The notes under the pieces: model-generated
Told to the model about the DNA's origin: nothing
Database searches by the model: none
Seen by the model: the letters and a program-made list of their open reading frames with translations, nothing else
From: Sceloporus undulatus
Lineage: Eukaryota; Chordata; Lepidosauria; Squamata; Phrynosomatidae
Reading direction: 5' to 3'
Length of the DNA: 64,000 nt
Assembly: GCF_019175285.1 (NCBI RefSeq)
Contig: NC_056523.1
Coordinates: forward strand, 126,397,306-126,461,305
In this document: positions 34,201-47,200 of the stretch, in pieces
Layout of the letters: each line of letters opens with the position of its first letter
Numbering within the stretch: position 1 is the first letter of the stretch
Translations under genes and position numbers: made by a program

Positions 34201-35247
34201 GTAATAGAGCAGAGCAGGAACAGACAGCTCAGAAAGCAGAAAGGGAGGGGCTCTACAGTGATTGGGGAAAAAGATGAACAAAAAAATGAGGCAGCAAAGG
34301 AAAAGGAGGGAGCCAACAGAGAGAAATCTAAAAACAGTGACCTATAATGGTGAGTAGAAAGAAAAATGGGGTCAATGTAAGGACAGGTTGCTTACCTGCA
34401 ACTGTATTTCTTTGAGTGATCATCTGTGAATTCACACAAATGGGTTATTCTGCACCTGCGCAGTAAAGCTTGGAAACCTCTGGAATCACTAGGCAAACCG
34501 TAGTTTGCAACTTTTTGGCGGTAGCTCTGCCCATCACCATATAAACCCCCTATCGGTCCCATGCCTCTCCAGTTCCACACCGTACGCCACCTAGCAGCGA
34601 CCATAGGAAACAAATAAGCAGGACACAACTGAGGGGTGGACGGGCGGGATAATGTGAATTTGCAGATGACCCCTCGAAGAAATACCGATACAGGTAAGCA
34701 ACCTATCCTTCTTCATGGTCTCTGCAAATCACACAAATGGGTTAGACTGACAAGCTTAGGTCAGAGGAGGAGGGATGTCATGACACAAGTTGTAAAGTTC
34801 CAACAAATTATATTTAACAACAATAAACTCTTGAACCTTAAGTGCAACTGTCAGAGTCATTTCTTTAGTCTTAAACATATATAATATGCAATGCATTTGA
34901 AACTTTCATTTGTAATTTTCAAAAGACAGATGAGAATGTCAGTGTAAACTTTCTTGATTTTGATAGCATAAAGACAAGCCCTCCCTTCATCCACCATCTT
35001 GAGAGGGAGAGAGAGAGGCAGGCTAGCTCCATCAGGCCTGCCTGTAAGAAGAGCCCTCCCTCCAGTCCATCTGCCTTGGTCCAGGCCTCAGAGGGAGAGA
35101 AGAATGCTGGACCTGATTCCCTACCCCCCTCACCATTCCCTTCTCCTTTTGTGTCGTGTCTTTTTAGATTGTAAGCATGCGGGCAGGGAACTGTCTATTA
35201 TCCCCTCTGTTATAAACCGCTCGGATTCCCAGTGATTGGGCGGCATA

Positions 35248-35279
<32 letters not shown>

Positions 35280-38200
35280 AATTATATCTATATAAATAAA
35301 AATGTAAATGTTTGTTTGTTCAAAATGTCAAATCTCCCAAAGTTCTTCACCGATTGCTTTGAACTTTTGACAACGTTCCATTCAAATACATGCATGTTTT
35401 TATATACATATACCTACTATTATATAGATGTCACACCTGTGACAGGTAAAATATATATATATTTAAAAAACAGTGCCATCTGTTGAACATAACAGCAACA
35501 CACGCTATACCAAATATTCAATTGGTGTTTGCAATCACCATCAACAAAGCTCAGGGCCAATCTGTTTTAGATCTTGACACGGATTGCTTCTCACATGGAC
35601 AATATATGTTGTGTGTGTTCTATAGTCGGCAAACCAGACACTCTATATCTACACAGACAATGGAACAACAAAAAATATTGTACACCCACAAGTATTGTAA
35701 CATTAATTATTTCAGAAACATGCACTTTCTCTTTTCTTTCTTTTCCATTTAACCAGACTGAACCACAGCAATGCGTGGCCAGGTACAGCTAGTAATGCAA
35801 TAAAACACATTTTAATGCAAACCTGACAGTAACACTGCCATTCAAAAATCTTCATCTTCTCTGGCCCTGGTGTCCAGCCTGTAATGTTTGACAAAAGTCA
35901 AAAGGATGGGACCAGACAGCAGCTTTGCAGACACCTTCCAAAGGCACCCCAGTCAGATAGGCGGAGGATGTCACTACCACCCTAGATGAATGAGCTTGAA
36001 TTCCAACTGGAGGAGCCTTTCCCGACAATTGATAACAAAGGTTGATAGTAGCGGCTACTCACTTAGAAAACCTTTGGGCAGAAACAGGGAGTCCCAAATC
36101 TTGGTTCCAATCAACATACAAATAGTCTCTTGGTACGCCTGGAAACGGAAGCTCTGTCCAGATAAAAGGCAAGAGCCCAACAAACATTGAGCGCATGTAA
36201 GTGTTGCTTGGTCGAGCTGGGAGCCAGAGTAGGCAACACAATGTCCTGTCCGAGGTGGAAGGATAACACTACCTTTGGAAGAAAGGATATGCCAGGACGG
36301 AGCATGACCTTGTCCTAATGGAAGGATAGGTAAGGTTAGTCTGTCTGGAGAGCACAAATCTCACTTGCACAACAAGTGGAGGTTAATGGCCACTAGGAAG
36401 GCAGTTTTCCAAGTTAAGAGTCTGAGGTCTTAAGTGGCCATGGTTTACCCAAGAGAAATGCAAGGACCAGGTTGAGGCTCCAAGCTCATGTCGGTACCGA
36501 GGAAGAAAAGTTGAAGGTTGTTAAAACCTTTGAAACATTTTTTAACCAAAGGTCTTTAAAGAAAGAGGGCCTGTCCTCAAACTGATATTGGGAGCAGATG
36601 GCAGCCAAATAACATTTTAGGGAGGACAAGCATAGTCCTGAGTCAGTCAAGAACACCAGGAACTCCAAAACTATAGGAAGCCAAACCTCAGCTGGAGAGA
36701 GACTTCTCTCAGCAAGAAAGTCCTAGAATCTCTTCCATTTAAAAGAATAAGACCTTACTAATGAAGGTCTTTGGGCTGCCAGGATGACTATCTGTACCGA
36801 CTCTGGCAAAGTCTCTAGGGACGGATTTTTCCATGCAACCAGAGGGAATATGTCTCTATCTGGATGTCGAATTTGACCCTCAGGAAGAGTCAGAAGGTCT
36901 GGGTGGAATGGCAGACGATAAAACTCTTTCCAAAATAGATGGAGCAGTGGTACAATCCATGACTGTCTCAGCCACAATGGGATTATCAGGATGGTGTTCA
37001 AGGCGTGTACTCTCATCTTAGTAATGACTCTCGTGATCAGAGGGGGGGGGGGGAGGCATATATAAACTTTCCCGAACACTGGAACAGGAACACATCACTT
37101 TGGGAGTCTGGGGACCGGGTTCTGGAGCAAAATTGTCGGCACTAGTTGTTCAAGCGCATGGCAGAGGTCGATGTCGGGCATTCCCCATCTGGAAAAGACT
37201 CTGTACTGTGTTGGGATGGAACTGCCATTCATGGTATGGGCCCGAAAACGTGCTGAGCTGGTCTGACAAGTGGTTCCTTTCTCCTGGAAGGTGGATTGAC
37301 TGTAGACGTATACCCCTGCGGATACACCAGTCCCAAATGTGGAGCGTGATCTCTAATAGCGTTGGGTATGTTTCTTTAGGTAGTACATTACTGTGGTGTT
37401 GTCTGTCACGAGGACCGTCCGTCCCATGAGCAAGGTCTCAAAAGCCTTGAGAGCCTTTTCTACCGCTAACATTTCCAGTACATTGGTATGGAAAGTTTTT
37501 TTGATAGGAGACCATTTGTCTTTTACAGTCAGGTCTGAGGTGTGAGCTCCCCATCCTTCCAACGAAGCATCTGTGGTAAGGGATGCCTGGAGTTGAGGTG
37601 GGAGAAATGGTAACCCTATATAAATGTTGTCGGGATCGAGCTACCAACGTAGTGTTTTGGCGAACGGTCTTGGTACTGATAACCACTTGTTGGGATGGTT
37701 GGACACAGGATTGAACACCAAGAGGAACCAGGCCTGGAAGGTGCAAAGCGTTAGGCATGCATTTGGAGTGACACAAGTGGCTGAGGCCATGTGTCCCAGG
37801 ACCACCTGAGCGGTCTGTGCTCTGATCCTTCTGTGGGTGAAGCAGTCCTGAATGGCCTTGCAAAGAGCTTAGAAGCTGTCCGAGGGCAAGTATATCAGGG
37901 GTCTTTTGGAGTTGAGATAAACTTGACTTGTGTGGCGGGTATTACATGAGATTTTTCTAAGTTGACCAACAGGCCGAGAGTCCAGAAAAGACAGGACGAA
38001 GCCAATCTTGTCGGACAGCTCCTCTTGAGATGGGGATGAGAAGAGCCAGTCATCCAAATAAGGAAAGACAACAATGCCTCTTTGTCGGAGATATGCCACT
38101 ACCGGTGCCATGCACTTGGTGAAGACCCTTAGTGCTGTGGAGAGGCTGAAGGCAAGCACCCTGAACCAGAAGGCGTCGGAACCAACAGTGAAGGCAAAGA

Positions 38201-41200
38201 ACCTCCTGTGGTCTTGTCTAATCCCAATATGGAAGTAAGCGTCCTTGAGGTCAAGGATGGCAAACCAGTGATCCTTCTGCAGCAATGGCAAAATAGAGGA
38301 AAGCGGCGATAAGTCATGTACAAATTTAAATGGTGTAAATCCAAAAGAGGTCAGCGGTCCCCATCCGCCATTGGTACTAAGAAATAACAGGAGTAAAAAC
38401 AGTGACGGGCCTGAGCAGAATCTATGAGCTTGATAGCACCCTTTTGTAAAAGAGAGCGCACTTCTTGAGTAACGTGTCTGTAGGGGAGGTGGAAATTACA
38501 GCAGCTCCGGTGGGTGAGAGCTCTTTGAACTCTAGGGCATAGCCCTTGCAGACAATATTAAGGACCCAAGAATCGGAAGTCACCATTGGCCAGGTATTCG
38601 AAAAGGGGCCCAACCTATCCCCAAAGGGAGTCAAGTCGGAGTGCGTGTCATCCCATCACAGTCTCGTTTTCTCTAGTTCCGTGTCTTTTTTGTGGAAACC
38701 GTGGCAGTATCGTGCCTGGGGAGGCTAGCGACAGCCAGAAGAAGAGGACTGGGAGGGATACCTTTGATGACCCTGGTCATGGGCTTGGTATGGACGTTCC
38801 TGTTGTTGGAACTGATGGTAGGGGTACTATGATGGAAGGTAGCTGGAGCACTGCCCTCCATACCGTCGTTGGGTACCAGCCTTATAAGCAGAAGAAGACA
38901 TACCATGTCTCCTCACGGCAGTCTGCGTTTTATACTGAAAGTTTAATTTTTCATCGGTATCCTTGCTAAACAAGCCCGAATCATCAAAAGGCATATCCCC
39001 TATCAATGTATGGGCTTGAAGCGTCAAATCAGAGGAGTGAAGCCAGGCATGGTGACAGAGGACAATTGAACCCAACAAGACTTTTGCTGCACAGTTGGCT
39101 GAGTGTTGGTTCGAAATGATTTGTTGAGCACCCAAGGCATGTGCTTCGGAGTGGATGGCCAGGGCCGATAGTGGAACACACTCCCTCGGAGTGTAGTGGA
39201 GTCTCCTTCCTTGGAGGTCTTTAAACAGAGGCTAGATGGCCATCTGTCAGGGATGGTTTGATTTGGATTTCCTACATGGCAGGGGGTTGGACTAGATGGC
39301 CCTTGCGGTCTCTTCCAACTGTATGATTCTAAGAGCCTCTTATTGTCCGTCAAGTCATCAATGAGGGGCAACATCCGTTTCCACAGGTGTTGTTGGTAGG
39401 CCCCCATACATGCCGAATAATTCATGACCTTGAGGTCGAGGACAGCAGCTGCATAAGACCATCAATCTTTTTATCCTCTTTGTCAGTTGGTGACAAGGAG
39501 GTCTTGCAAGTTGTGCCTCTTCAACAATCACCGAATTAGGCTTGGGGTGTTCGAAAAGCTAGGAAATTGAGGAGTAATCCTATACAAATTCTTGATCTTT
39601 CTGGAGGTGAATGGGATAGTCACTGGAGTTTGCCATGACTGCTGAGCAATTTTGTGCATGGATGGCAAAAAAGGAATGGAAGCTGGTGTGGGCACTTTCC
39701 CATGAATCTTATGTTCTATGGGATCTAGACAGTCCTCTTCAGTGTGGTTGACTTTCATACTGAGTGCGTTCAACATCCGTATCACCTGCTCGGCAAAGAT
39801 TTTTACATCATCAGTAGGGGAGGCACTCTCATGAACAACCAGAGAAGCAGCTCTGACCAGGCCCACTGAAGGAGAAGCTGACCGAGAAGATATCAGCGAT
39901 TAATCAGGCAAAGTTTGGGGAAGCGGTCTATCAGCTCTTAAAGACTCCTGTTGAGTTGGAACCGGTGGGGGTTTGCTTGATGTCACCTGGACTACCAGTC
40001 TCTGAGGCTTTGGTGAAGTCAATTGTGGGACCGGCGATGGAGAATGACACCTATCAGATGTGGTCTGGCAAAGTTCATTGGTATCAATGGGACCACTTGA
40101 AGAGCCAGGGATATAGCTGGAGATTGGTCTCTCGACCTAAGAGCCAGCAGATCGGTATGCTGTGACGTTAAGGCAACAGGGACCTGTGTAGGGTCAGAGC
40201 CCAATAGTGCCAAAGAAGGCCGTTTCTTTTTGTTGGACTTATTCACCTTGTTCGATTGCTGGGGTGAAGAGGAGCGGCGCTTCTTTGAGGAGGAGTGGTC
40301 ACCTGATTTTCCCCTCCTAAATGGAGAGGTCTGATCGCCATGCTGTTTGCGCTTCAAAGGGTGTTTAATTGATGCCTTTGGTTGGAGTCTCAGTCTCTAT
40401 CAGGCTTTTGAGCTTGTTTGGACAGCTTCTCCTTTGGAGGTTTGTCCTGTGATTCTGATTTCCAGCCTTCTTAGTTTCTCCAGATCGTTGAGTGCACTCC
40501 TTGGAGGAGGAGGCATCCCCAGCCTTAGACAGAAAAGTGGGCTGAAGGGCCAGTTGACAGACAGTAGTCTTCAAACGGGAGTCCCGATTCTTATGGGCTT
40601 GAAGGGTCAACAACTTGCACAGTGGACAAGAAGACATGTTGTGCCCCTCAACCAAGCAAAGGAGGCAAGAATTGTGGGGGTCCTATCCAGGGATTTTGCC
40701 TCTGTATTTAGTACACTGCTTGAACAAGGTTGAGTGGGAAATCATAGCACATTAGCAAACAATCAAATCTGGTAAGACAAGGGAAGCCAAGAAACAGGCC
40801 AAAGGTCGATTGATTAGCAAACAATCACCAAAACACAGTCCAAAGAGTAGTCAAACAATCCGTAGTCAATAAATCCGTTAATCAAGAAGTAGTTTGGAGA
40901 ATAGCAATTCCTACAAATAGTTCCCTCTAGCTGCCAGCGTGGCGGCCGAAAGGATGGAGAGGTGCGGGACCGATAGGGGGTTTATATGGGGATGGGCGTA
41001 GCTACCGCTAAAAAACTGCAAACTAAGTTTTGCCTAGTGATTCCAGAAATTTCCAAGCTTTACTATGGAGGCGCAGAAAACCCATTTGTATGATTCGCAG
41101 ACACCATGAAGAAGAAAATTCATTTCTACAAATTTAAATTAAAAAAGTATTTTCCGTAGTTGTCATAGTTAGTAACATGTTAGACACTGAGATGGAAAAA

Positions 41201-44200
41201 ACATTCAAATGCTGGGGGGAGGGGGACCTTTCCAAGTGTCCAAAAATCCTAAACAACTTCATTTATATACCGCTTCATGCTGAACTAACAGTGTCTAAGC
41301 AGTTTACAACTGTAAGCTAAATGCCCCCAACAAGCTGGGTACTCATTTTAGCAACCTCAGAAGGATGCAAGCCTGAGTCAAGCTTGAGCCCCCTTAGCTG
41401 GGACTGAACTCACACCCTTATGGTTTTGAGTGAGTGGCTGCAGTACAGGCATTTAACCACTGTGTCACCAGGGCTAAGGAGACTAATTCTCCTGAAACCC
41501 TTTTCTCACCCCCCCCCCCATTTTTTGAACTGAAGTTGCACAGAGGTGGTGAGGGAGAACAACAGCCAGGCACCATGGTTGCCCCTCAGATGTCATGTGG
41601 GCAGGTGAGGGGGAACAGATGCTGCCTGAGACTCTCTTGGTGGCATCTGTTGGTTAAATGCTGGTGCTGCAGCCACAACGTTATAAATTCGATCCTGCAG
41701 GGCTCCAAGTTGACTCAAGCCATTCATCCTTTCATAAGTCAGTAAAATAAGTACCCAGCTTGTTGAGGGCAACTGGCTTACAAATTGTAAACTGCCTACA
41801 GAGTGCTGAGTTCACTATGAAGCGGTATAGAAATGTAAAGTACTTACTATTGCTGCCTTTCTAACCAGTCAAGAGCTCTGTGAAAACAGCACAGTTTTTG
41901 AAGACATCAGTAGGGAGAAAATTGATTAAATTATTTGTTCTCCTTTGCAGGAACAAATAATTTAACACAACACAAGTGTAGTTAGTGAAATGTAAAAGTG
42001 GCCTTCAGAGAGACTGGAGTTGCACATTCCTGAAAATATATGTTTACCACAGACTATTTGGTTACCTTCAGATATCGCTCCAGTTTCTTGCTGATAAGTT
42101 TATTGTTAAGTATACTTCTTGCAACGACTAATGATGATTTCTTGGACTGTTCCATCATAGCCTAAAATCAGAAAGAGAAATCACAGGCTATACCAAATTA
42201 ATATTTCATGACAGAGACACAGTAAATTTGGGCCACTAGATGTCTACAGAGAAGTTAACGCAGTGAATAAAAATCTCTTTAAGTAATATTTCTGGGTTGT
42301 ACTAAGTTACAGTCTAATATGATATAAAACAGCTTTCTGTCCACTGGGACCCATCCCTTAGCATGCTGTAACATCACTATCCAACCAAATAAGCATCTAA
42401 AGGAAAGTTCATACATGACAAGGTAAATCCATCTGTGGCATGTACACAACACATATGCCAGTAAATACCAGAATTACAATGTAGGCTGTATTACACAAAG
42501 AAATGACTGCCATTAACAGGTATATTACCATTATTTATTCTGAGGGCTGCAACATACATCTTTTAAATAAGTCAATACTAGTGCTGCTCCTGAAAAGTCT
42601 CACCGTGTGAGGGAAGAAAACCACTAAAGCACAGATATGCACATAATCTGATCCCATTATTTTGGGAAATTTCTCCTTTTGTCCCTTGAAAGTTCATTAA
42701 GTTATTGTTCAATTTTGCCCATGCGATGATTTGGTCAAATAGCTAAGTTTAGTAGATATACTCACTCTGCGATTGTGATTATGATCAATGGACTTAAGAT
42801 GTTTCTGAATAATGCCATACTGCATTGGGATGAAGAGGTCACAAGCAACACAGTGAGCAGCCTCCACCTTTTTTACAAAATGCTCCATACCTATGTCTGA
42901 GGGGAAGTAAGAAAGATACATATAATTTTCTACAGTAAAATATGCACTATCTCATAAACACCAAGTTTTCCCAAGACTTGACCATCTAAGTAGATTGGAG
43001 TCACTGCAGCGTTCTTGAGTTTCCGGCAAAACCACTGACACAGTTACCAGTATACTGATAGAACAGAAGAATAAGAAAAGACAGAAAGTTGGTGAAGCAC
43101 AGCAAGAACAAATAGAAAAATTGATCAACAGAAATTAAGCTTCTATCCCTTTAATGGTTCCCAAACTCTGGTCCTCCAGGTATTTTGGACTTCAGCTTCC
43201 ACAATTTCTGATCACTGTGAGTTGAAGTCCAAAGTACCTGTAGGACAAACGTTTAGGAATTACTGCTAGGGAAACAGAATTCTTGTCACTTACCATGAGA
43301 TGCTCATTCTATGTAGTGTGCAAAGGAAATCCTGGATTGAGTTTATCCTCCTATTTCCTCTAATAGGCAGGCTCTCCACCAATCAGTCTGAAATTGACTC
43401 CCTGTCTGGTGGTAGGGCAAACTTCCCTTGTGTGCCCAGTAATGAGATAGCTGGAGAAACCTTCCTCCCTTGCTAGAACTCTGAAAAGAAAGCAGCCATG
43501 GAGCTCCCTTGTGAGAGTGGACAGAAGAGATGAGACAATAACAATAAGACAATGAGAGGAAACCCTGTAAGACATAGAGATCATTCTCTCAGGGGATCTT
43601 CCCGGTGAAAATAACAAGAAAAGACAGAAACGGTCCTGCCCTTCAAGAAGGCAAGTGCCAATGATTATTTCTCCTGCAGTGTGCAGATGACATCTTGGAC
43701 TAAGATACAACCAAGCTAACCTGGTGACAATGGTTAGGAGTTTGTTAGAGGAAACCTGAGATCTCCCCAGGTGGTCACGTGGGGTTAAGCTTTTAATTAA
43801 CAATGTGCTGTAGCATCTCCTACCAAAAGATGCCTCAGCCAAGACAAATGTATCTATACAGTAGTGTTTAATGAAGATGCATGATGATTTCCATGTGGCT
43901 GTGCTGCAAATGTTGACAAGAGCAGCCTTCCTGTAAAGGTGGCTGCAGATGTGTCCACACTTCTTGTGGAGTGGGCTGTGATGCCCTGAGGAACAGGTTT
44001 CCCAGCTTGCTGACAGGAGGTGGCAATGCAGGACTTAATCCATTTATTCCTTTTGGAAACCCCAAGAAGACAGGATTTTAAGTGGCACTGAGCACAGGAG
44101 CGCAAAAGGAGGAGGAGCTATGGCCCTCAGCACCAGATCCCACAATGGGAATCCATGAACGACTAGGGATTGAGGAGGATGGTCCCTTTCAGCAAGTGTC

Positions 44201-47200
44201 TGATGGGCTGGTGATGAGAAACAGACCTCCCTTCAAAGTTCCAAATGGTGGCTAAGATGGCCATGGACTGGGTCTTCAAAGTGCTAGCCTTAGGCCCCTG
44301 TCTAAGCCCTCCTGCAGAACCCAATGGAGGCAGAATGAAGGAAACATCTTTTCTCTTGCACCATCTGGACAAGGCCCTCCAAGAGGATGTGTAAATCCAC
44401 TTTCTTGAGTCTCTGCCTGAGGTCAAAAGAAAGGCTGTAAGTACTAGAGGATACCCAGCTTTAAGGCACCTGGAGAACTCTATCTCCATGAGTGAAGCTG
44501 AAGTCAGGCCGGCGAAGGCATAGTCTATTTAGCCAGGGGGAGATAAGTGCATCTACTCATTCTGCCCTGTTACTTACATACATGGAGAAGAAAACGAGGA
44601 ACTTCTTGTTGATGGGAGAGGAAAACAGGTCCAGAATTGGGAGACCCAGGCACCACTGAGTGGAACACCTCCTGATGAGGCTCCATTCCACCTGGTCCAG
44701 ATCCACTCTGCTGAGCCAATTTGTCTTGGAGTTCAGGAAGCATTTCAAGTGTTCCTCTTCTATACAGAAAGGTTTTGCTTTGCCCAAGTTAGTACAATAT
44801 CCACCTCCCTTACCAGGAAGCACGATCTGGATCCCACCTGCCTGTTTATGTGGGCTTTGACTGTTATGTTGCTGGTTCATAGGAGGACCACTCTCCCTCA
44901 GACCTGCTGGGGAAAGGCCTGCAAACTCAGAAAGTCCACCATCCACTCCAATGATTCTATAAGTGGCCCCTTTTCAGGCCACCTGAAAACACAATTCCCA
45001 GAGATGGCAACCCAGCACCAGAGGCTGGCATCCAAAGTGATGTAGATTCTTGCATGTGTAAAAAAAATTTCTCTAGGGCATTATAGGTCCATCAGGAGAG
45101 GGATGCTTGTGCCTAGGGAGAAAGGCACTTGAGCAAAAATCTTTTTGAGATAATTTCCCTCTGAAGGAGAAACCAATGACAGGGTCTTTCATGGAACCTG
45201 GCCCACAAAACAATATCTATGGATACTGTGAGGCCCTTTAAGTGGACTAGCAGTAGGAGATCTACTGCTTTGTGCTTAAACACCTTCCAAAAAGAGAAGT
45301 GGAGCTTTTTTTTCTCCTGTCTGGTGGAAGAGAAACTAGGCTAGGTCCAAAGTTGAGTCCATGATGGTCCCTAGGTATAGAAAAACTGGATTTTCTTTTG
45401 ATTCATGAGAAAACTGTGATCTCTTGGGCAGGTCAGGGTGGTTTGGACATCCTCCCTCCTTCTCCCCCCGGGGGGGGGGTAATGGTGATCATCTACGTAG
45501 GGATAAATGTGGGTATTTGTGGAGGTAAGTTACCAGGGCTATCATCACCTTGGTAAATACCATGGGAGTAGAGGCAACCTTGAAGATAGCGATTTATACT
45601 GGTAGTGAATCCAATGATAAGTAAACCTGAAGACCTTCCTGAAACTGGGGTAGATCAGGATGTGTAGGTAGACTTCTGAAAGATCCATGGGTCTTACAAG
45701 CTTACAAGATGGTCCGAAGAATCTCCATCATGAACCTTCTCTTGGAGAGAAAAAAGTTTATTCTTTTGAGATCCAGGATGGTTTTCCATTGGTAGGTTTT
45801 CTTTAGCACTATGGAAAATATGGTGTAGCAGCCAGAGAACATTTTCTTGGAGGGAAATGTTTTATTGCACCTATTTTGCTGAGGTAGTCTATGGCTTGCT
45901 TCACTAGGTGGTATCTTTCAGGATTTCAGGAGACAGGAAAGGGGATGAAGCGGGGATGGAGGAGAGGAACTCTATCCTGCAAGCTTTCTGGCAATGCTGG
46001 GACCCTACTGTCTGAGGTGGATTGAGCCCACCTTTGGTGGAAATCCTGAGATTTCCTTCTATAAGGGATGGTCTGGCATCAGGCCTGCTGGACTTTTTCT
46101 TTTGCTCTGTCTGGGAAAGCCTTTGATTTTATTATTGCTATTTTGAAAACATCTTGCAAGAATGGTCTGGGGCTTTTGTGTCCGTACACTTATAGGATTA
46201 CCAAAAAGAACCAAAGGAAGAGGAGCGAGAGTGTTTCCTGTCTTACTTCTTAGGGAGTGCCACCAGGGTTCTTTTCTTATCTTTCATCTCTGTTAAGACC
46301 AGTTCCAGCAAGTCCTCAAACAGTCTGCACCCCTTAAGGGAGAGTAAGTTAAGATTGCTCTTTTCCCTAGAATCAATTTATCAGGTCTTGAGCCAAATTT
46401 GGCACCTGGCCAGTATAGTGACTGCCTGGGCTCTGGTGCAGAATTGAGTAGTATCCAGGCTGACATCAGCAAAAAAAGACTGCTGTCTTCAAAAATCTAG
46501 AATGACTAGCCGGAGGAGATCCGCCATATAACATCTTTGGAGGCCTTTGAGAAGGCAATAAAAACGGATCTCTTCCGGGAGGCCTTCCCAAATTGACCTC
46601 CTCGGAATGTTCACTCTCCAGTTGGGAATTGTTGTTTTTAATGGTATTTTAAGGTGGGAGGTAGATAGGGAATTGGATTTTATATGTTTTGCTTTGTTTT
46701 TACTTGTGGTTTGTTGTGTTTTATTTTTATTGTTCTTATGCTGTTACCCGCCTCAATCCAATACAGGGAGAGGTGAGATACAAATAAATAATATTATTCA
46801 ATAACATATTGATGCCCTGGTGCAGCTGTACCTCCCTGAGGGAGAGAGAATATAAGAGCTAACTTGCCCCAAGGATGAAAGCATCCGTCATAAATAAAGC
46901 TTTGGAGACCTGGATTGCTAGGGAAGTTGCCTTGTATGTCTTCTAAAGGACTGCCTATGATGCTCTTATTCTCCCAAAGGTGTAGAGTGTCCTCCCCATC
47001 CTTCACATAAACTGAGGAGGCGGCTAGATCTGGGTCTTCTGGATGTGCTGGGGAGCCTGGGGTGTTCAGAACGAGAACCCTGGTGCTGGGGAGCCTGGGG
47101 TGGTGTGGCCGAGGAACTGAAATTCTCCTATTTAAGGAGCCTGATAAAGTGGGAATGCTCTGGCTGATCTAACCCCTTCCTTCCTGAGCCAGAAAGGGAT

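Larger units (their letters stand above)
34382..41117 (-). mobile_element. DIRS-type retroelement, copy 1 (tyrosine-recombinase family)
   Basis: Inverted terminal repeats lie at about 34,382-34,600 and 40,960-41,117 (for instance ATAAACCCCCTATCGGTCCC versus GGGACCGATAGGGGGTTTAT). An internal region complementary to the outer ends lies at about 34,650-34,740: this layout is diagnostic of DIRS. Minus-strand coding remnants in order: a Gag-like region (40.7-39.4 kb), reverse transcriptase with a YLDDW motif (near 38.06 kb), an RNase H-like stretch (37.4-37.5 kb) and a tyrosine recombinase region (37.0-35.9 kb). It is broken in many places, a fossil. It holds an L2-tailed retroposon, a Helitron and a CR1 piece. 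Confidence 0.85.
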
